31,046 nt of DNA from NCBI GenBank assembly GCA_016212295.1, contig JACRGO010000224.1, forward strand, positions 1 through 31,046, given 5' to 3'. Within the stretch, counting starts at the first letter, position 1. Each line of letters starts with the position of its first letter. The DNA comes from Nitrospinota bacterium (GTDB taxonomy: Bacteria > Nitrospinota > Nitrospinia > JACRGO01). The translations under genes and the position numbers were made by a program. The notes below the pieces were generated by a model, which saw only the letters and a program-made list of their open reading frames with translations, had not been told where the DNA came from and did not search any database. Below are positions 7,960 through 16,331 of the stretch, one piece after another.

Positions 7960-9288
7960 ATGGAATTAAAGAACAACAAAATTATTTCAACAGCCTTTAT
8001 TACCCTTCTTTTTTTTATTATGGCCTATTCCCCGCCATTTTACAATGCGGAAGCGGACGAGTTGCTGGATATCCTGAAGGCGAAGGGCCTTCTGACCGAA
8101 GGAGAAGCCGCTAACCTTGAAAAAGGGGGTGATCAAAAACTGAAGGGAAAGTTCAAAGACGGCTTCAAGTGGGAAAGCGGCGACAAGGCATCAAGCATCC
8201 AGATAGGGGGCCGGGTACACGGCGATGTCGACATCTTTGAGACCAGCCACGCCAAGCCCTCCACTATTTACCTGAGAAGGGCCAGGCTTGAGGCCGGCGG
8301 CAGATTTTATGAGTATTATGAATTCAAGGTGCAAGGGGATTATGGTGAAGGCGCCTTCTCCGCCAAGGACCTTTTTATCAACATGAATTATGACGAGAGA
8401 TTGCAGTTAAAGGTGGGACAATATAAGGAACCCCTCGCCCTGGAACAGATAACTTCCACTAAATATATTGATTTCAAGGAGCGCAGCCTTATCGGCGGCA
8501 GGATAGCCCCGGACCGCGACATCGGAATCATGCTCCACGGGCATTTCGCGGAGAAGACCCTTGGATATCAACTGGGAGTTTTCAACGGCAACGGGTCGAA
8601 TGTGAAGGAAGACACGGATGGCGACAAGGACATAGCCATGAGAGTGTGGTATGAACCCTTCAAGGACCTGCACCTCGGAGGCGCGTTCACTTGGGGCCAT
8701 CTGTCCAGAGGACTCACCGACTACAAACAGTCCGGTTCCAGCAGCAATGTGCTGGCCTTTGACAGCGCCAAGGTGAATGGCGCTAACATGGACCTGTTAA
8801 GGACCGGGGCGGAACTGTCTTATGGAATCGGGCCAGCCAGGATCACCTCCGAATACATGAGGGCTGATTACGGGAATGTGAATGTGGTTTCCACCGGGAC
8901 CCCGAATGACTTCTTTGTCCAGGGAGTCTACGCCAACGCCAGTTGGTTCCTGACAGGAGAAGAGAAGCGGCCCAAGGGGGGAGAGTTCGGGAAGCTGCAT
9001 CCCAACCAAAATTTCAACCTCAAGACGGGCGGCCTGGGCGCATGGGAACTGCTAGCCGGTTATGAATGGGTGGATGTGGACAGGGATTGGCTCAACGTGG
9101 CCGGTTTGAGCGGCGCCGACAGGACGGACTCCTATAAAGCAGGCATTAACTGGTACCACAACCCCTTGTTCAGGGTCATGCTCGATTATGTATATAACGA
9201 TTACTCAGCCGACATCGTCAAACAGGACGTAGGCGCAAAAAAAGACTACGAGCATCAGGTCTGGATGAGGTTCAGCTTGGAGTTCTGA
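7960..9288 (+). CDS. phosphate-selective porin (OprP/OprO family)
   Basis: This 442-residue outer-membrane beta-barrel protein resembles the OprO/OprP phosphate porins. A signal peptide (about 1-32, ending near FYNAEA) is followed by the family's typical N-terminal helix DELLDILKAKGLLTEGEA. Barrel strands follow, including IYLRRARLEAGGRFYEYYEF, KVGQYKEPLALEQITSTKYI and ARLEA-type alternations. The chain ends in phenylalanine (WMRFSLEF), the usual outer-membrane insertion signal. The ATG at 7960 has AAAGGAG upstream. The gene faces away from phoB and precedes pstS by about 310 bases. Phosphate selectivity is inferred from family and neighbours; related porins carry pyrophosphate or other anions. 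Confidence 0.9.
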   Translation: MELKNNKIISTAFITLLFFIMAYSPPFYNAEADELLDILKAKGLLTEGEAANLEKGGDQKLKGKFKDGFKWESGDKASSIQIGGRVHGDVDIFETSHAKPSTIYLRRARLEAGGRFYEYYEFKVQGDYGEGAFSAKDLFINMNYDERLQLKVGQYKEPLALEQITSTKYIDFKERSLIGGRIAPDRDIGIMLHGHFAEKTLGYQLGVFNGNGSNVKEDTDGDKDIAMRVWYEPFKDLHLGGAFTWGHLSRGLTDYKQSGSSSNVLAFDSAKVNGANMDLLRTGAELSYGIGPARITSEYMRADYGNVNVVSTGTPNDFFVQGVYANASWFLTGEEKRPKGGEFGKLHPNQNFNLKTGGLGAWELLAGYEWVDVDRDWLNVAGLSGADRTDSYKAGINWYHNPLFRVMLDYVYNDYSADIVKQDVGAKKDYEHQVWMRFSLEF

Positions 9289-9395
9289 TTCCAAATGCCT
9301 GAAAAGTTTTTTTAACCGCGGAGTTCGCGGAGAGAGGAAAAAATAAATGGTCCCCGCCGCAAGCGGCGTGGTATTTGTTGAAGATTTTTTTATAA

Positions 9396-9427
9396 CATCC
9401 CCCTGGCCCCCTTTTTTAAGGGGGAAT
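9396..9427. repeat. CCCCCTGGCCCCC-type hairpin repeat, copy 1
   Basis: ACATCCCCCTGGCCCCC is followed by a T-rich loop and AAGGGGGAAT; the inner arms CCCCCTT/AAGGGGG form a hairpin. A second copy with the same flanks lies at 30988-31020 and differs only in the loop (TTTTTT versus TTTTCC). No coding content. Confidence 0.8.
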
Positions 9428-9537
9428 ATCTCAAAACCTCCTCGGCGGTGAATACTCAAAATTTCCGCTCGGCGGTGAATGTCTCCCAAATTCCCCCCTG
9501 TCAAGGGGGGGATCAAGGGGGGTGTGGTCCATGTATC

Positions 9538-9576
9538 TATTTGATTTTTAAAGATTGAAAATGGAAATTCCTATAC
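9538..9576 (+). repeat. 39-bp dispersed repeat, copy 1
   Basis: This stretch matches 25585-25623 at about 32 of 39 positions in the same orientation. The last 19 bases (AAAATGGAAATTCCTATAC) are identical. It ends 26 bases before the pstS start and may contribute to its promoter. The other copy lies just past the 3' end of the carotenoid fusion gene, which argues for a repeat rather than a promoter element. Confidence 0.6.
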
Positions 9577-9602
9577 GGTTAAAATATAAAAAGGAGATTT
9601 TT

Positions 9603-10592
9603 ATGCGACTAAAAAATTTTTTAAAAACCCTCGTTTTTTTGTTTGGCGCCATTTTGAGTTTCGGGATTTTCAATGCCGACGCCGCCTCTCTCCAAGGGAC
9701 TGTAAGGATAGACGGATCAAGCACGGTCTTCCCCATCACCGAAGCGGTCGCGGAGGAATTTCAAAAGAAAAACCCGGAGGTGCGGGCCACGGTGGGGATT
9801 TCCGGCACGGGCGGCGGATTCAAGAGATTCTGCGCCGGCGACACTGACATCAATGACGCCTCAAGGCCCATCAAGGAACAAGAGGTCCAGAAAGGGACCG
9901 AACATGGGATCGACTATATCGAACTCCCGGTGGCATACGACGGCATCTCGGTGGTGATGAATCTCAAAAATACCATGGTGAACGTCCTGACCTTCGAGGA
10001 CCTGAAAAAAATCTGGCAGCCGGAAAGCAAGGTGAAACGCTGGAACGACGCGCGTCCTGAATGGCCCAACCAGCCCATGACTCTGTATGGGCCAGGAATG
10101 GATTCAGGCACCTTCGATTATTTCACTGAAGCCGTTAACGGAAAGGCCCAGGCAAGCCGGGCGGATTTCACCGCCAGCGAGGATGACAACGTCCTGGTTC
10201 AGGGCATAGCAGGCGACGTCAATTCGCTTGGTTACTTCGGTTTTTCCTATTACGAGGAGAACAGGACCAAACTCAAGGCTGCCCTGATCGACGCCGGAAA
10301 GGGTCCAATCGGCCCAACCGAGCTTACCATCAGGAACGGTACTTATCCGCTTTCCCGGCCTATCTTTATTTATGTGAACAAGAAGGCAGCGGACAGGCCG
10401 GAAGTCCAGGCGTTCGTGCAATTCTATCTGGCAAACGCCCCTGTACTCGTCAAAGAGGTGGGCTATATTCCCCTGCCTGAAAAAATTTATAAATTGGCGC
10501 TGGAGCGTTTTGATAAGCGGGTGGCAGGGACGATCTTCAAGGACAAGGAAACAGCGGGGAAGGGCCTGCTGGAATTGATGATGGGGAAATAG
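9603..10592 (+). CDS. pstS: phosphate ABC transporter substrate-binding protein PstS
   Basis: This is the periplasmic phosphate-binding protein of the Pst transporter, 329 residues from the ATG at 9603, which has AAAAAGGAGATTTTT in front. An ATG at 9555 would add 16 residues before the signal peptide and lacks a ribosome-binding site. The signal peptide is about 1-28 ([18 protein letters not shown]). Phosphate-binding loops are visible: [38 protein letters not shown] and [13 protein letters not shown]. The pstC, pstA, pstB and phoU genes that normally follow are not here: a terminator follows at once and then an unrelated module. It therefore works with a transporter encoded elsewhere, or as a high-affinity scavenging or signalling partner of PhoR. 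Confidence 0.94.
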   Translation: MRLKNFLKTLVFLFGAILSFGIFNADAASLQGTVRIDGSSTVFPITEAVAEEFQKKNPEVRATVGISGTGGGFKRFCAGDTDINDASRPIKEQEVQKGTEHGIDYIELPVAYDGISVVMNLKNTMVNVLTFEDLKKIWQPESKVKRWNDARPEWPNQPMTLYGPGMDSGTFDYFTEAVNGKAQASRADFTASEDDNVLVQGIAGDVNSLGYFGFSYYEENRTKLKAALIDAGKGPIGPTELTIRNGTYPLSRPIFIYVNKKAADRPEVQAFVQFYLANAPVLVKEVGYIPLPEKIYKLALERFDKRVAGTIFKDKETAGKGLLELMMGK

Positions 10593-10638
10593 AGGGTTTC
10601 TATGCTGTTACTTTATAAACTCTTTCCGTCCCCATTTA

Positions 10639-10677
10639 ATCCCCAGCGGCTACCCCTCCGCTGGGGATATTTTTTAT
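10639..10677 (+). terminator. rho-independent terminator after pstS
   Basis: ATCCCCAGCGG (10639-10649) pairs perfectly with CCGCTGGGGAT (10658-10668) across an 8-base loop and is followed by ATTTTTTAT. It lies about 46 bases past the pstS stop and closes the porin-pstS unit. Confidence 0.9.
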
Positions 10678-10683
10678 CTGGCT

Positions 10684-10734
10684 CACCGCGGAGTTCGCGG
10701 AGAAGGAACTTTTAACCACGGATTTCACCGATTA
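10684..10734. repeat. ACCGCGGAGTTCGCGGAG / ACCACGGATTTCACCGATTAC repeat words
   Basis: CACCGCGGAGTTCGCGGAGAAGG repeats the word at 9314-9337. It is joined to TTTTAACCACGGATTTCACCGATTAC, the same class of word found at about 22071-22103 in opposite orientation (TAATCTGTGGTTAAAAA). These are non-coding dispersed sequences placed directly against the 71-bp inverted repeat. Confidence 0.65.
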
Positions 10735-10805
10735 CATGGCGCGGCCTTTGGCCGCAACCAAAATCTGAATACCGAATATCGAAATACGAAACAAATCCGA
10801 ATAAC
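10735..10805 (-). repeat. 71-bp inverted repeat, right copy
   Basis: This is the reverse complement of 4940-5010 with 4 mismatches; the first 29 bases (CATGGCGCGGCC and onward to CAACCAAAA) are identical and hold the GCGGCC-TTT-GGCCGC palindrome. It ends 12 bases before the stop of the restriction-module gene, so it marks the boundary between the Pho block and that module. Confidence 0.85.
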
Positions 10806-10816
10806 ATTTAAGCCAT

Positions 10817-11773
10817 TCAATGAAGATTTGGCGGTATTTCCACCATCATGGACTTGTCCATCTCCACGGCTCCCACCCTCTGGTTATAGGTTTCCAATAA
10901 AAGCCGGAATTCCCCGGAAAGTTTTTCCTGGGAAAATGTGGTCAATTCATCGATATTTTGTCCCACAAACAATTCAATGGACTGGATGGCTATTTTTTCC
11001 GAAACCCCTGAATCGGATAGCATTTGCTTGGCCGCCTCCATTTTTTCATAAGGAACCAACAGGTACACCCTAAAGCCTTCCTCTATATTTTTCTTGCACT
11101 TTTCACAAACTCCCAACATGGGGGACACCGTAACATGAAAAACCGTATTTCCAATGAGAAAATCACCCTGCCGATTCAATTGTTGATCAGCGGTGCTGAA
11201 AGATTCGTTGCCTATCTCCAGAGTTGGGAAGCGTATGGCAAGTTTCGCGCCCACCAAATATTGGGCCACGGGGCCGTGCTTTCCATTTTCCTTGGCTAAA
11301 TTAAGAAGATCGCTAATAGATTGGGACGTATTTTTGGAAGGTTCATATATTATTTTTAGTCTTTGGATATTATGGAACTCCCGGACCTTGTTAACCAAAA
11401 ATTCCTGAAAGTCTTCTAAAACAGCGGTTCTTTTTTCCAGGCTTACTTTATTCAAGTTCAAACCTTTTATGGCCATCAACATTCCGTTGATGTCTCCCCT
11501 CAAGCCACGATTGGTTCTTCCTCCTTCACTGACAAATCGTCTCGTCTCTCCAAATTTTCCCAATATCCTTTTGACCGAAGCGCCGCTGGCCCCTATAATT
11601 TGGGCGCCTCCCTTGGCCGTGTGCGCGTCAATATCCAAATTGAAGTCCTTTTCTAATCTTTCAAGAACAACCAAAGCCCCGCTTATAGTGCCTTTGGATT
11701 GAAAACCCCCAAATTTCCTGAGTGACTGAAACCATTCCTTGAATGCCTCGATGGACTTATTTTCTTGTGGCAT
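10817..11773 (-). CDS. DUF4928-like protein, putative restriction endonuclease partner
   Basis: This 318-residue soluble protein is the downstream partner of the Vsr-methyltransferase fusion. Its ATG (preceded by CCGGAG) overlaps the end of that gene by 17 bases, so the two are translationally coupled. It resembles the DUF4928 family, which I recall as a recurrent neighbour of cytosine-C5 methyltransferases; that memory and the tight coupling are the basis for suggesting a nuclease or restriction role. Visible features are a basic N-terminal half with SEGGRTNRGLRGDINGM and a CEKCKKN pair near residues 210-220 that could be half of a metal site. TADQQLNRQGDFLIGNTVFHVTVSPM (about 180-205) has the D...(I/V)xV spacing of a PD-(D/E)XK-like core, but I cannot fix catalytic residues. 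A specificity or control protein is an alternative. Confidence 0.55.
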   Translation of the reverse strand: MPQENKSIEAFKEWFQSLRKFGGFQSKGTISGALVVLERLEKDFNLDIDAHTAKGGAQIIGASGASVKRILGKFGETRRFVSEGGRTNRGLRGDINGMLMAIKGLNLNKVSLEKRTAVLEDFQEFLVNKVREFHNIQRLKIIYEPSKNTSQSISDLLNLAKENGKHGPVAQYLVGAKLAIRFPTLEIGNESFSTADQQLNRQGDFLIGNTVFHVTVSPMLGVCEKCKKNIEEGFRVYLLVPYEKMEAAKQMLSDSGVSEKIAIQSIELFVGQNIDELTTFSQEKLSGEFRLLLETYNQRVGAVEMDKSMMVEIPPNLH

Positions 11774-13385
11774 GTTGTACTCCGGAATTATTTAAAATCA
11801 GCGGACTTGAATGGATTAATTCATTAACCAAAGGATTTAAATAGTACTTGGCGATCCATTCAATAACCGGCACGCATACGGCGTCACCAAAGCCGAATAA
11901 AGCCTGATTTAAAGGGACAGAAAAATTGTAATCGCCCACTCCCATTAATCTAGCGGCCTCCCTGGGGGTCATGAGCCTCACAAAAAACTTCCCTTTCCCG
12001 GCCTTAAAAAGAATCTGCCTTGCGCTGCCGCCTTTTGGAGTTCGAAGACATCCCGCGATTCCATCCGTCCGCAATTCCGCCATGGATTTCCCGTTTCGCA
12101 TCCTTCTGAAGACGGTTCCATAAGACCAATTTGGAAAAGAGATCATTTGCTCCGCCTTGTTCCGGTGGCGCTGACTCATTTGATTCAGTAGATAGTTTGC
12201 CCTTCTTTCATTCCACCATTCGGGAGAAGCTACGGGAATATCTTCAAGAATCGACTCAAGCCTTTGGTAATTTTGGGGCAAGGAAGGCAATTTTCTGATG
12301 TTCCATTTAATTTCCGGGTGATTTTTAATGAACTTGATTAATGCATGCGGCCGGATGTCATCTTCCGTGACTTTGCTCAAATCTTTTTTCAAATTGAAGT
12401 TGCCAAACTCCCCAAGCTGGGCCACAACAAAAAAGCGCTGTCGGCTTTGAGGCACAAAGTTGGAAGCGTCTATGATAAAGGCGTCCACCTCATACCCTAA
12501 CCGGTTTAAGGCCAATAACGCTTGCGTTAAATCATCGCCGCCGTGGGAAGTCAGAAAACCAACAACGTTTTCCAGCATGACCAAAGGGGGCCTCCGGCTC
12601 CCCTTTTTTTCCAGTATACTGATAAACCCCCAAAAAGCGGACGAGTGTTTTCCTTTCAGTCCTTTTCGGGCGCCGGCAAGAGAGAGGTCCGTGCATGGGA
12701 AAGAAGCCGTGGCCAGAGAAACTGATGGGATAAGTTCCGGCGGTAACTGATGGATGTCCTCGCAAATGTAAGGGGTATGGTCGTTATGGAAATTCTGCTG
12801 ATATATCTCGAATTTTTGTTGGTCAATATCATTGGCGAAGGCGCTGGTCCATCCCTGCTTTTCCAGGCCGATGCGGAAGAGTCCGATGCCCGCGAAAAAG
12901 TCGGCAAACGTCATTCGCGGCAACAGGGAAATCGGGTTAAATTCCTTGCCATTTTTTATTGTCTCTAAAGTCACAGAGATGCATTTTTCAAGGTCCCGTT
13001 TAATTTCATCCTCCCAAAAGCGTATGACTGTCCATCCGTGGTCAAGCAAAACACTGGTATTTGTGCAGTCACGCCGGGCGTTCCCTCTGATTTTTTGAAT
13101 CCAGTAATCCTGGTGTGGATTTTTTGGGAACTGCTCTTCAAGACATGAAAGATTTCTTTTTTTCCATTGACCATCGTGCCAGAAATTCCCGTCTATAAAT
13201 ATGGCGATACGATGGGACGTTAATGCCACGTCCGGCTTGCCGGGAAGATTGGATGGTGAAGTCTTATACCGAACACCCTTTGCCCATAGAGCCTTTCGGA
13301 AAAGCATTTCAGGGGTGGTGTCGTCGGAGTGGACCTTGCGCATTCTCGATGAAGTCGCGGGCGTCGTGTTAGGGAAGATTTCCAT
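11757..13385 (-). CDS. Vsr-type nuclease fused to DNA cytosine-C5 methyltransferase
   Basis: This is a two-domain protein of 542 residues. Residues 14-135 match very-short-patch repair endonucleases: SSRMRKVHSDDTTPE, LPGKPDVAL with the catalytic-type D52, FIDGNFWH with H70, KIRGNARRD, and GWTVIRFWED. The Vsr zinc ligands (C66, H71, C73, C117 in E. coli) are N67, G72, W74 and D126 here, so no zinc site is expected. Residues about 158-525 are a C5 methyltransferase: motif I FADFFAGIGLFRIGLE, motif IV SFPCTDLS with nucleophile C231, motif VI ENV (272-274), motif VIII QSRQR (313-317), a target-recognition region (about 370-450), and motif X with FGFGDAVCVPV. It would methylate cytosine in DNA and perhaps process the T:G mismatches caused by deamination of its product. 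A TATAAT on the minus strand (13419-13414) suits a short leader. Vsr is usually a separate gene. Confidence 0.88.
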   Translation of the reverse strand: MEIFPNTTPATSSRMRKVHSDDTTPEMLFRKALWAKGVRYKTSPSNLPGKPDVALTSHRIAIFIDGNFWHDGQWKKRNLSCLEEQFPKNPHQDYWIQKIRGNARRDCTNTSVLLDHGWTVIRFWEDEIKRDLEKCISVTLETIKNGKEFNPISLLPRMTFADFFAGIGLFRIGLEKQGWTSAFANDIDQQKFEIYQQNFHNDHTPYICEDIHQLPPELIPSVSLATASFPCTDLSLAGARKGLKGKHSSAFWGFISILEKKGSRRPPLVMLENVVGFLTSHGGDDLTQALLALNRLGYEVDAFIIDASNFVPQSRQRFFVVAQLGEFGNFNLKKDLSKVTEDDIRPHALIKFIKNHPEIKWNIRKLPSLPQNYQRLESILEDIPVASPEWWNERRANYLLNQMSQRHRNKAEQMISFPNWSYGTVFRRMRNGKSMAELRTDGIAGCLRTPKGGSARQILFKAGKGKFFVRLMTPREAARLMGVGDYNFSVPLNQALFGFGDAVCVPVIEWIAKYYLNPLVNELIHSSPLILNNSGVQHATRK

Positions 13386-13413
13386 GGTTCGGGGGAAAAT
13401 AATTTTTTCTTGT

Positions 13414-13419
13414 ATTATA
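13414..13419 (-). promoter_or_regulatory. -10 element upstream of the Vsr-methyltransferase gene
   Basis: A perfect TATAAT on the minus strand lies 28 bases before the ATG, with an A/T-rich, poorly matching -35 region. No strong Shine-Dalgarno sequence precedes the ATG, which suggests modest translation. Confidence 0.4.
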
Positions 13420-13559
13420 CAGATTTTTATTGATTTTAAAAAATCATATTTGGTTGGCGTAGTTTGAAGCCATTGGTTAATGATAAAAGGCGAAGAAATA
13501 GTGAGGAAATCGCAAAGCTAAAAATTTTTTTAAGTAATATTTGCGCCGCCATGTGGTTT

Positions 13560-16331
13560 TCAGGGAATTTTCTTTTTCTCGAACAGGCGGATGAGAACCG
13601 GGAGCACTGTGCAGGAGGCAAGGAGCACGCTGCCGATCCCCAGGGTCAACAGGAGGCCGATGCTGAAAATCCCGTAATGCCTGGACACCATGAGGCTCCC
13701 GAAGCCGATCATGTTGTTGAAGGAGCAGAGAAACAAGGCCTTGCCCGTGCTGAGAAAAATTATGGATACCGGATCATCAACGTCCCCCTCGTGATAGCGC
13801 TCCACTATGTGGATTCCGTTATCAATCCCGATCCCGGTAATAAGCGGAAGTATGACAAGGTTCGCGAGATTGAAACGGAGATCGAAGACCTCCATCAAAC
13901 CGATAAGCCAGATGAAGCCGACGGAAAACGGGACCATCGACAAAAGAGCGTCCTTGGGTTTGCTGAAGGACAGGAAGGTGATCAGCACAATGGCTATAAA
14001 GGCATAAACCCCTCCCTGGACGTACCCGTCCTTCATCCGCGCCGCCGATTCGGACGACTGCACCGCCAGGCCGGTGACGTCAGGGTCCAGGGTCCGCAGG
14101 TCCGCTATGAACCTGTCCAGGGGCTCCTTGTCCCAAATGAATTCCCTGGGAAAGATCTGCAGAAGATATTTTCCGGTCTTTCCTATGAACCTGTCCTTGA
14201 TAGGCTTGGGAAGTTCCTCCAGTTCGATGGGGCTGGGGTCCATGCTCTTTTCCAAGGTGGAAAACTTGTCCTCGTAATCCACGAATAACCGTTTCTGGTA
14301 AGCGGCAAGAAGGGGAGCGGCCCCTGCGCCAAGGCCTTCCAGTTTGGCCGTTACCTCCTCCATCAGCATCTTGGCCTCCCTGATTGAGCCCTCTTCAGGC
14401 TTTTGGCCTGGGGCCCATGTCCCTCCCTCCTCCCGTAGCTTGAAGCTTATCTTCTTGAGCGTCTTTTTAAGATCATCCGTGTTTACCTCATTCAACTCGC
14501 CCCGCGCCGGAGGGGGGAAACTTGGGATGGAACCCCTCTCGGCCCTCACCAGTTGTATCTTTTCCTCCTGGCCTTCTGGATAGACGGAAAAAACGCTTTC
14601 TATGTCTCCCACTGTGGAAAGCTTCTCCAATTCCTTTTTCAGGCCTCTCGCCTGGTCAATGGAATCGGCGGTTATGGCCCCGTACCATGTGGAGCGTTCG
14701 GCGTTGTTGATTATTTCCTGCTCGAACCTTACTGATTCAGTTCCCTTGTTCTGCAATCTGAGGAGATTGAAATCGAATTTCACTTTGTTTATTAAAAGCC
14801 CGGAATACGCGGCCCAAAGGCCGCCTGCCACTAGGACCGCCACGGGAAACCTAAGCAAAAACTTTAGAAAATCAAGGTGAAGGGTAACGTCCGGGCGATC
14901 GAATACATTAAACAGCCCTTCCCTGACATGCTTGCGGTCCACCGCCACCAGCATGGCCGGCAAAAAGGTGAGCATGGCTGCCAGGCACAGCAAGACCCCG
15001 CTTCCGGCGATGATCCCCAGCTCCACTATCCCTCTGAAATCCGCGAAAACCATGGTGTAAAAGGACAGGGCCATGGTGAGGGCGCCAACCAATATCCCCT
15101 TGCCCGTGCCGCGGATGGCCGCCTCCAGCGCGACCTCGATGGAGGACGACTTCTTCAGCCTCTCCTCTTCGTAGCGCATGAGAATATGGACGCCGTAATC
15201 TATGCCGAGGCCGATCAAAATGCTGAGGAAGACGGCTGAAATAAGATTCAAATGCCCGATGAACAGTGTGGTCAGTCCCAAGGTCCAGCAGATGGAGGCC
15301 ACAAGGGCGATTGTGGCCAGAAGGGGTTTCACTATGCCTCGAAAGGCGAAGATGAAGGCCAGGGTCACCCCTATCAGGGAAATGATGGTTGCCTTGGTGT
15401 TGTCGCTTTGAGAGTCCACCGTTTCATCTGTCTCCAGGGCCGCAACCCCGGTCACCCCGGCTTCTATATCCGGAAAGTCCGCGCGGAGCGCGGCTATGCG
15501 GTCCCTGAGTATATAGAGAGGCTCCTTTGCCGAGGTAAAACTGCCCTTCTTTTTCACGGGGTTCACGGTCATCATGAATATTTTTTTGTTCTCGGAAGAA
15601 AAATAACCGTCCTTTTCCGCGGCCTCTTCCTGCTTGTTAAGAAATCCAGTCCAAGGGGATTTATAGTTTTTATTCCCATCCAGCCGTTCCTTCATCTGAC
15701 GCAGGAGATTATTCAGCAGGCTGAGGTCCGCGGGCGAGGATTTCTCCTCCCCTTCCTCCTTGCCGCTGTCCATCAAGCCGGAGACAAGATGCCCCACCAT
15801 GGCCTCGCTGATCTTGAAATTGATCTGGCGGAAGAGGTTTTCCAGGCCAGGCTCCTCGTTCAACCTGGAGATCATGTCCTCGTTCTCCTTTAACTTCCCG
15901 AACAGGTCCTTGATTTCCTTTTCCTTGAGAAAGAGGAAGAGCTTGTCCTTGAAGTAGCCGGTGTCGATCTTATAAAAGATGTCCATGAAATGGGCGGGGT
16001 CCGTCTGTATTTCAGCGCCGAGGACATCCATGTATTCCTTCAGGCGGTCCGGATCTTCTCCCTTCGCGACCACGATCAATCCGTCGTAGTTGCCGAACTC
16101 CTCCCGGTATTTCTTGAAATTCTGGTTGTACCGGAGGTCCTGGGACACCAACTCGTTCCTCCCGGTCTGAAACGTCAGATTCTTATAGGTATAAACCACG
16201 GAAATAATGGAGAGGAGGACGCAGAAGACAATGATCTTGACTGGATGTCTCTCAACCATCCTCGCCAGGCATAGGAGGAGCTTGTCGCGGACGCCGAGCT
16301 TATTTCTGGTTGGACCGGGAAAAGTTTTCAT
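13560..16331 (-). CDS. HpnN/MMPL-like RND superfamily exporter (HAE-3 type)
   Basis: This is a large inner-membrane transporter of 923 residues built from two MMPL-type halves. Each half is one helix, an extracytoplasmic domain and a five-to-six-helix bundle. The first bundle (about 320-480) reads FRGIVKPLLATIAL, GHLNLISAVFLSILIGLGID, YGVHILMRYEEERL, and the second (about 755-915) reads FSVGFIWLIGLM, FNLANLVILPLITGIGIDNG, IHIVERYHEGD. These phrases closely resemble HpnN, the RND protein that moves hopanoids to the outer membrane. At 923 residues it is slightly longer than typical HpnN (about 860-880), the excess lying in a charged, helical first periplasmic domain (about 100-300). No hopanoid synthesis gene is in the window, so the cargo could be another hydrophobic lipid. 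No Shine-Dalgarno sequence precedes the ATG; a later start is possible. Confidence 0.8.
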   Translation of the reverse strand: MKTFPGPTRNKLGVRDKLLLCLARMVERHPVKIIVFCVLLSIISVVYTYKNLTFQTGRNELVSQDLRYNQNFKKYREEFGNYDGLIVVAKGEDPDRLKEYMDVLGAEIQTDPAHFMDIFYKIDTGYFKDKLFLFLKEKEIKDLFGKLKENEDMISRLNEEPGLENLFRQINFKISEAMVGHLVSGLMDSGKEEGEEKSSPADLSLLNNLLRQMKERLDGNKNYKSPWTGFLNKQEEAAEKDGYFSSENKKIFMMTVNPVKKKGSFTSAKEPLYILRDRIAALRADFPDIEAGVTGVAALETDETVDSQSDNTKATIISLIGVTLAFIFAFRGIVKPLLATIALVASICWTLGLTTLFIGHLNLISAVFLSILIGLGIDYGVHILMRYEEERLKKSSSIEVALEAAIRGTGKGILVGALTMALSFYTMVFADFRGIVELGIIAGSGVLLCLAAMLTFLPAMLVAVDRKHVREGLFNVFDRPDVTLHLDFLKFLLRFPVAVLVAGGLWAAYSGLLINKVKFDFNLLRLQNKGTESVRFEQEIINNAERSTWYGAITADSIDQARGLKKELEKLSTVGDIESVFSVYPEGQEEKIQLVRAERGSIPSFPPPARGELNEVNTDDLKKTLKKISFKLREEGGTWAPGQKPEEGSIREAKMLMEEVTAKLEGLGAGAAPLLAAYQKRLFVDYEDKFSTLEKSMDPSPIELEELPKPIKDRFIGKTGKYLLQIFPREFIWDKEPLDRFIADLRTLDPDVTGLAVQSSESAARMKDGYVQGGVYAFIAIVLITFLSFSKPKDALLSMVPFSVGFIWLIGLMEVFDLRFNLANLVILPLITGIGIDNGIHIVERYHEGDVDDPVSIIFLSTGKALFLCSFNNMIGFGSLMVSRHYGIFSIGLLLTLGIGSVLLASCTVLPVLIRLFEKKKIP

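Larger units (their letters stand above)
9289..9602. repeat. repeat-packed gap between porin and pstS
   Basis: This 314-base gap holds no gene. In order it contains a TTAACCGCGGAGTTCGCGGAGAGAGG word (9312-9337), a small palindrome GCCGC-AA-GCGGC (about 9356-9367), and the CCCCCTGGCCCCC/AAGGGGG hairpin repeat (9396-9427). Two copies of CTCGGCGGTGAAT, 27 bases apart, follow (9441-9453 and 9468-9480). A second G/C hairpin (CCCCCCTGTCAAGGGGGG, about 9493-9510) comes next, then the 39-base repeat (9538-9576) that also occurs at 25585-25623. The hairpins may attenuate read-through from the porin into pstS. I see no convincing Pho box here. Confidence 0.7.

Noticed and set aside
9441-9480. Two CTCGGCGGTGAAT copies considered as a CRISPR or iteron start.
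   Set aside because: Only two copies, short spacing, no further array and no cas or replication gene.
13464-14288. A 274-codon open frame on the plus strand.
   Set aside because: Most of it is antisense to the strongly supported HpnN-like gene, its composition is rich in charged and low-information residues, and it matches no family.
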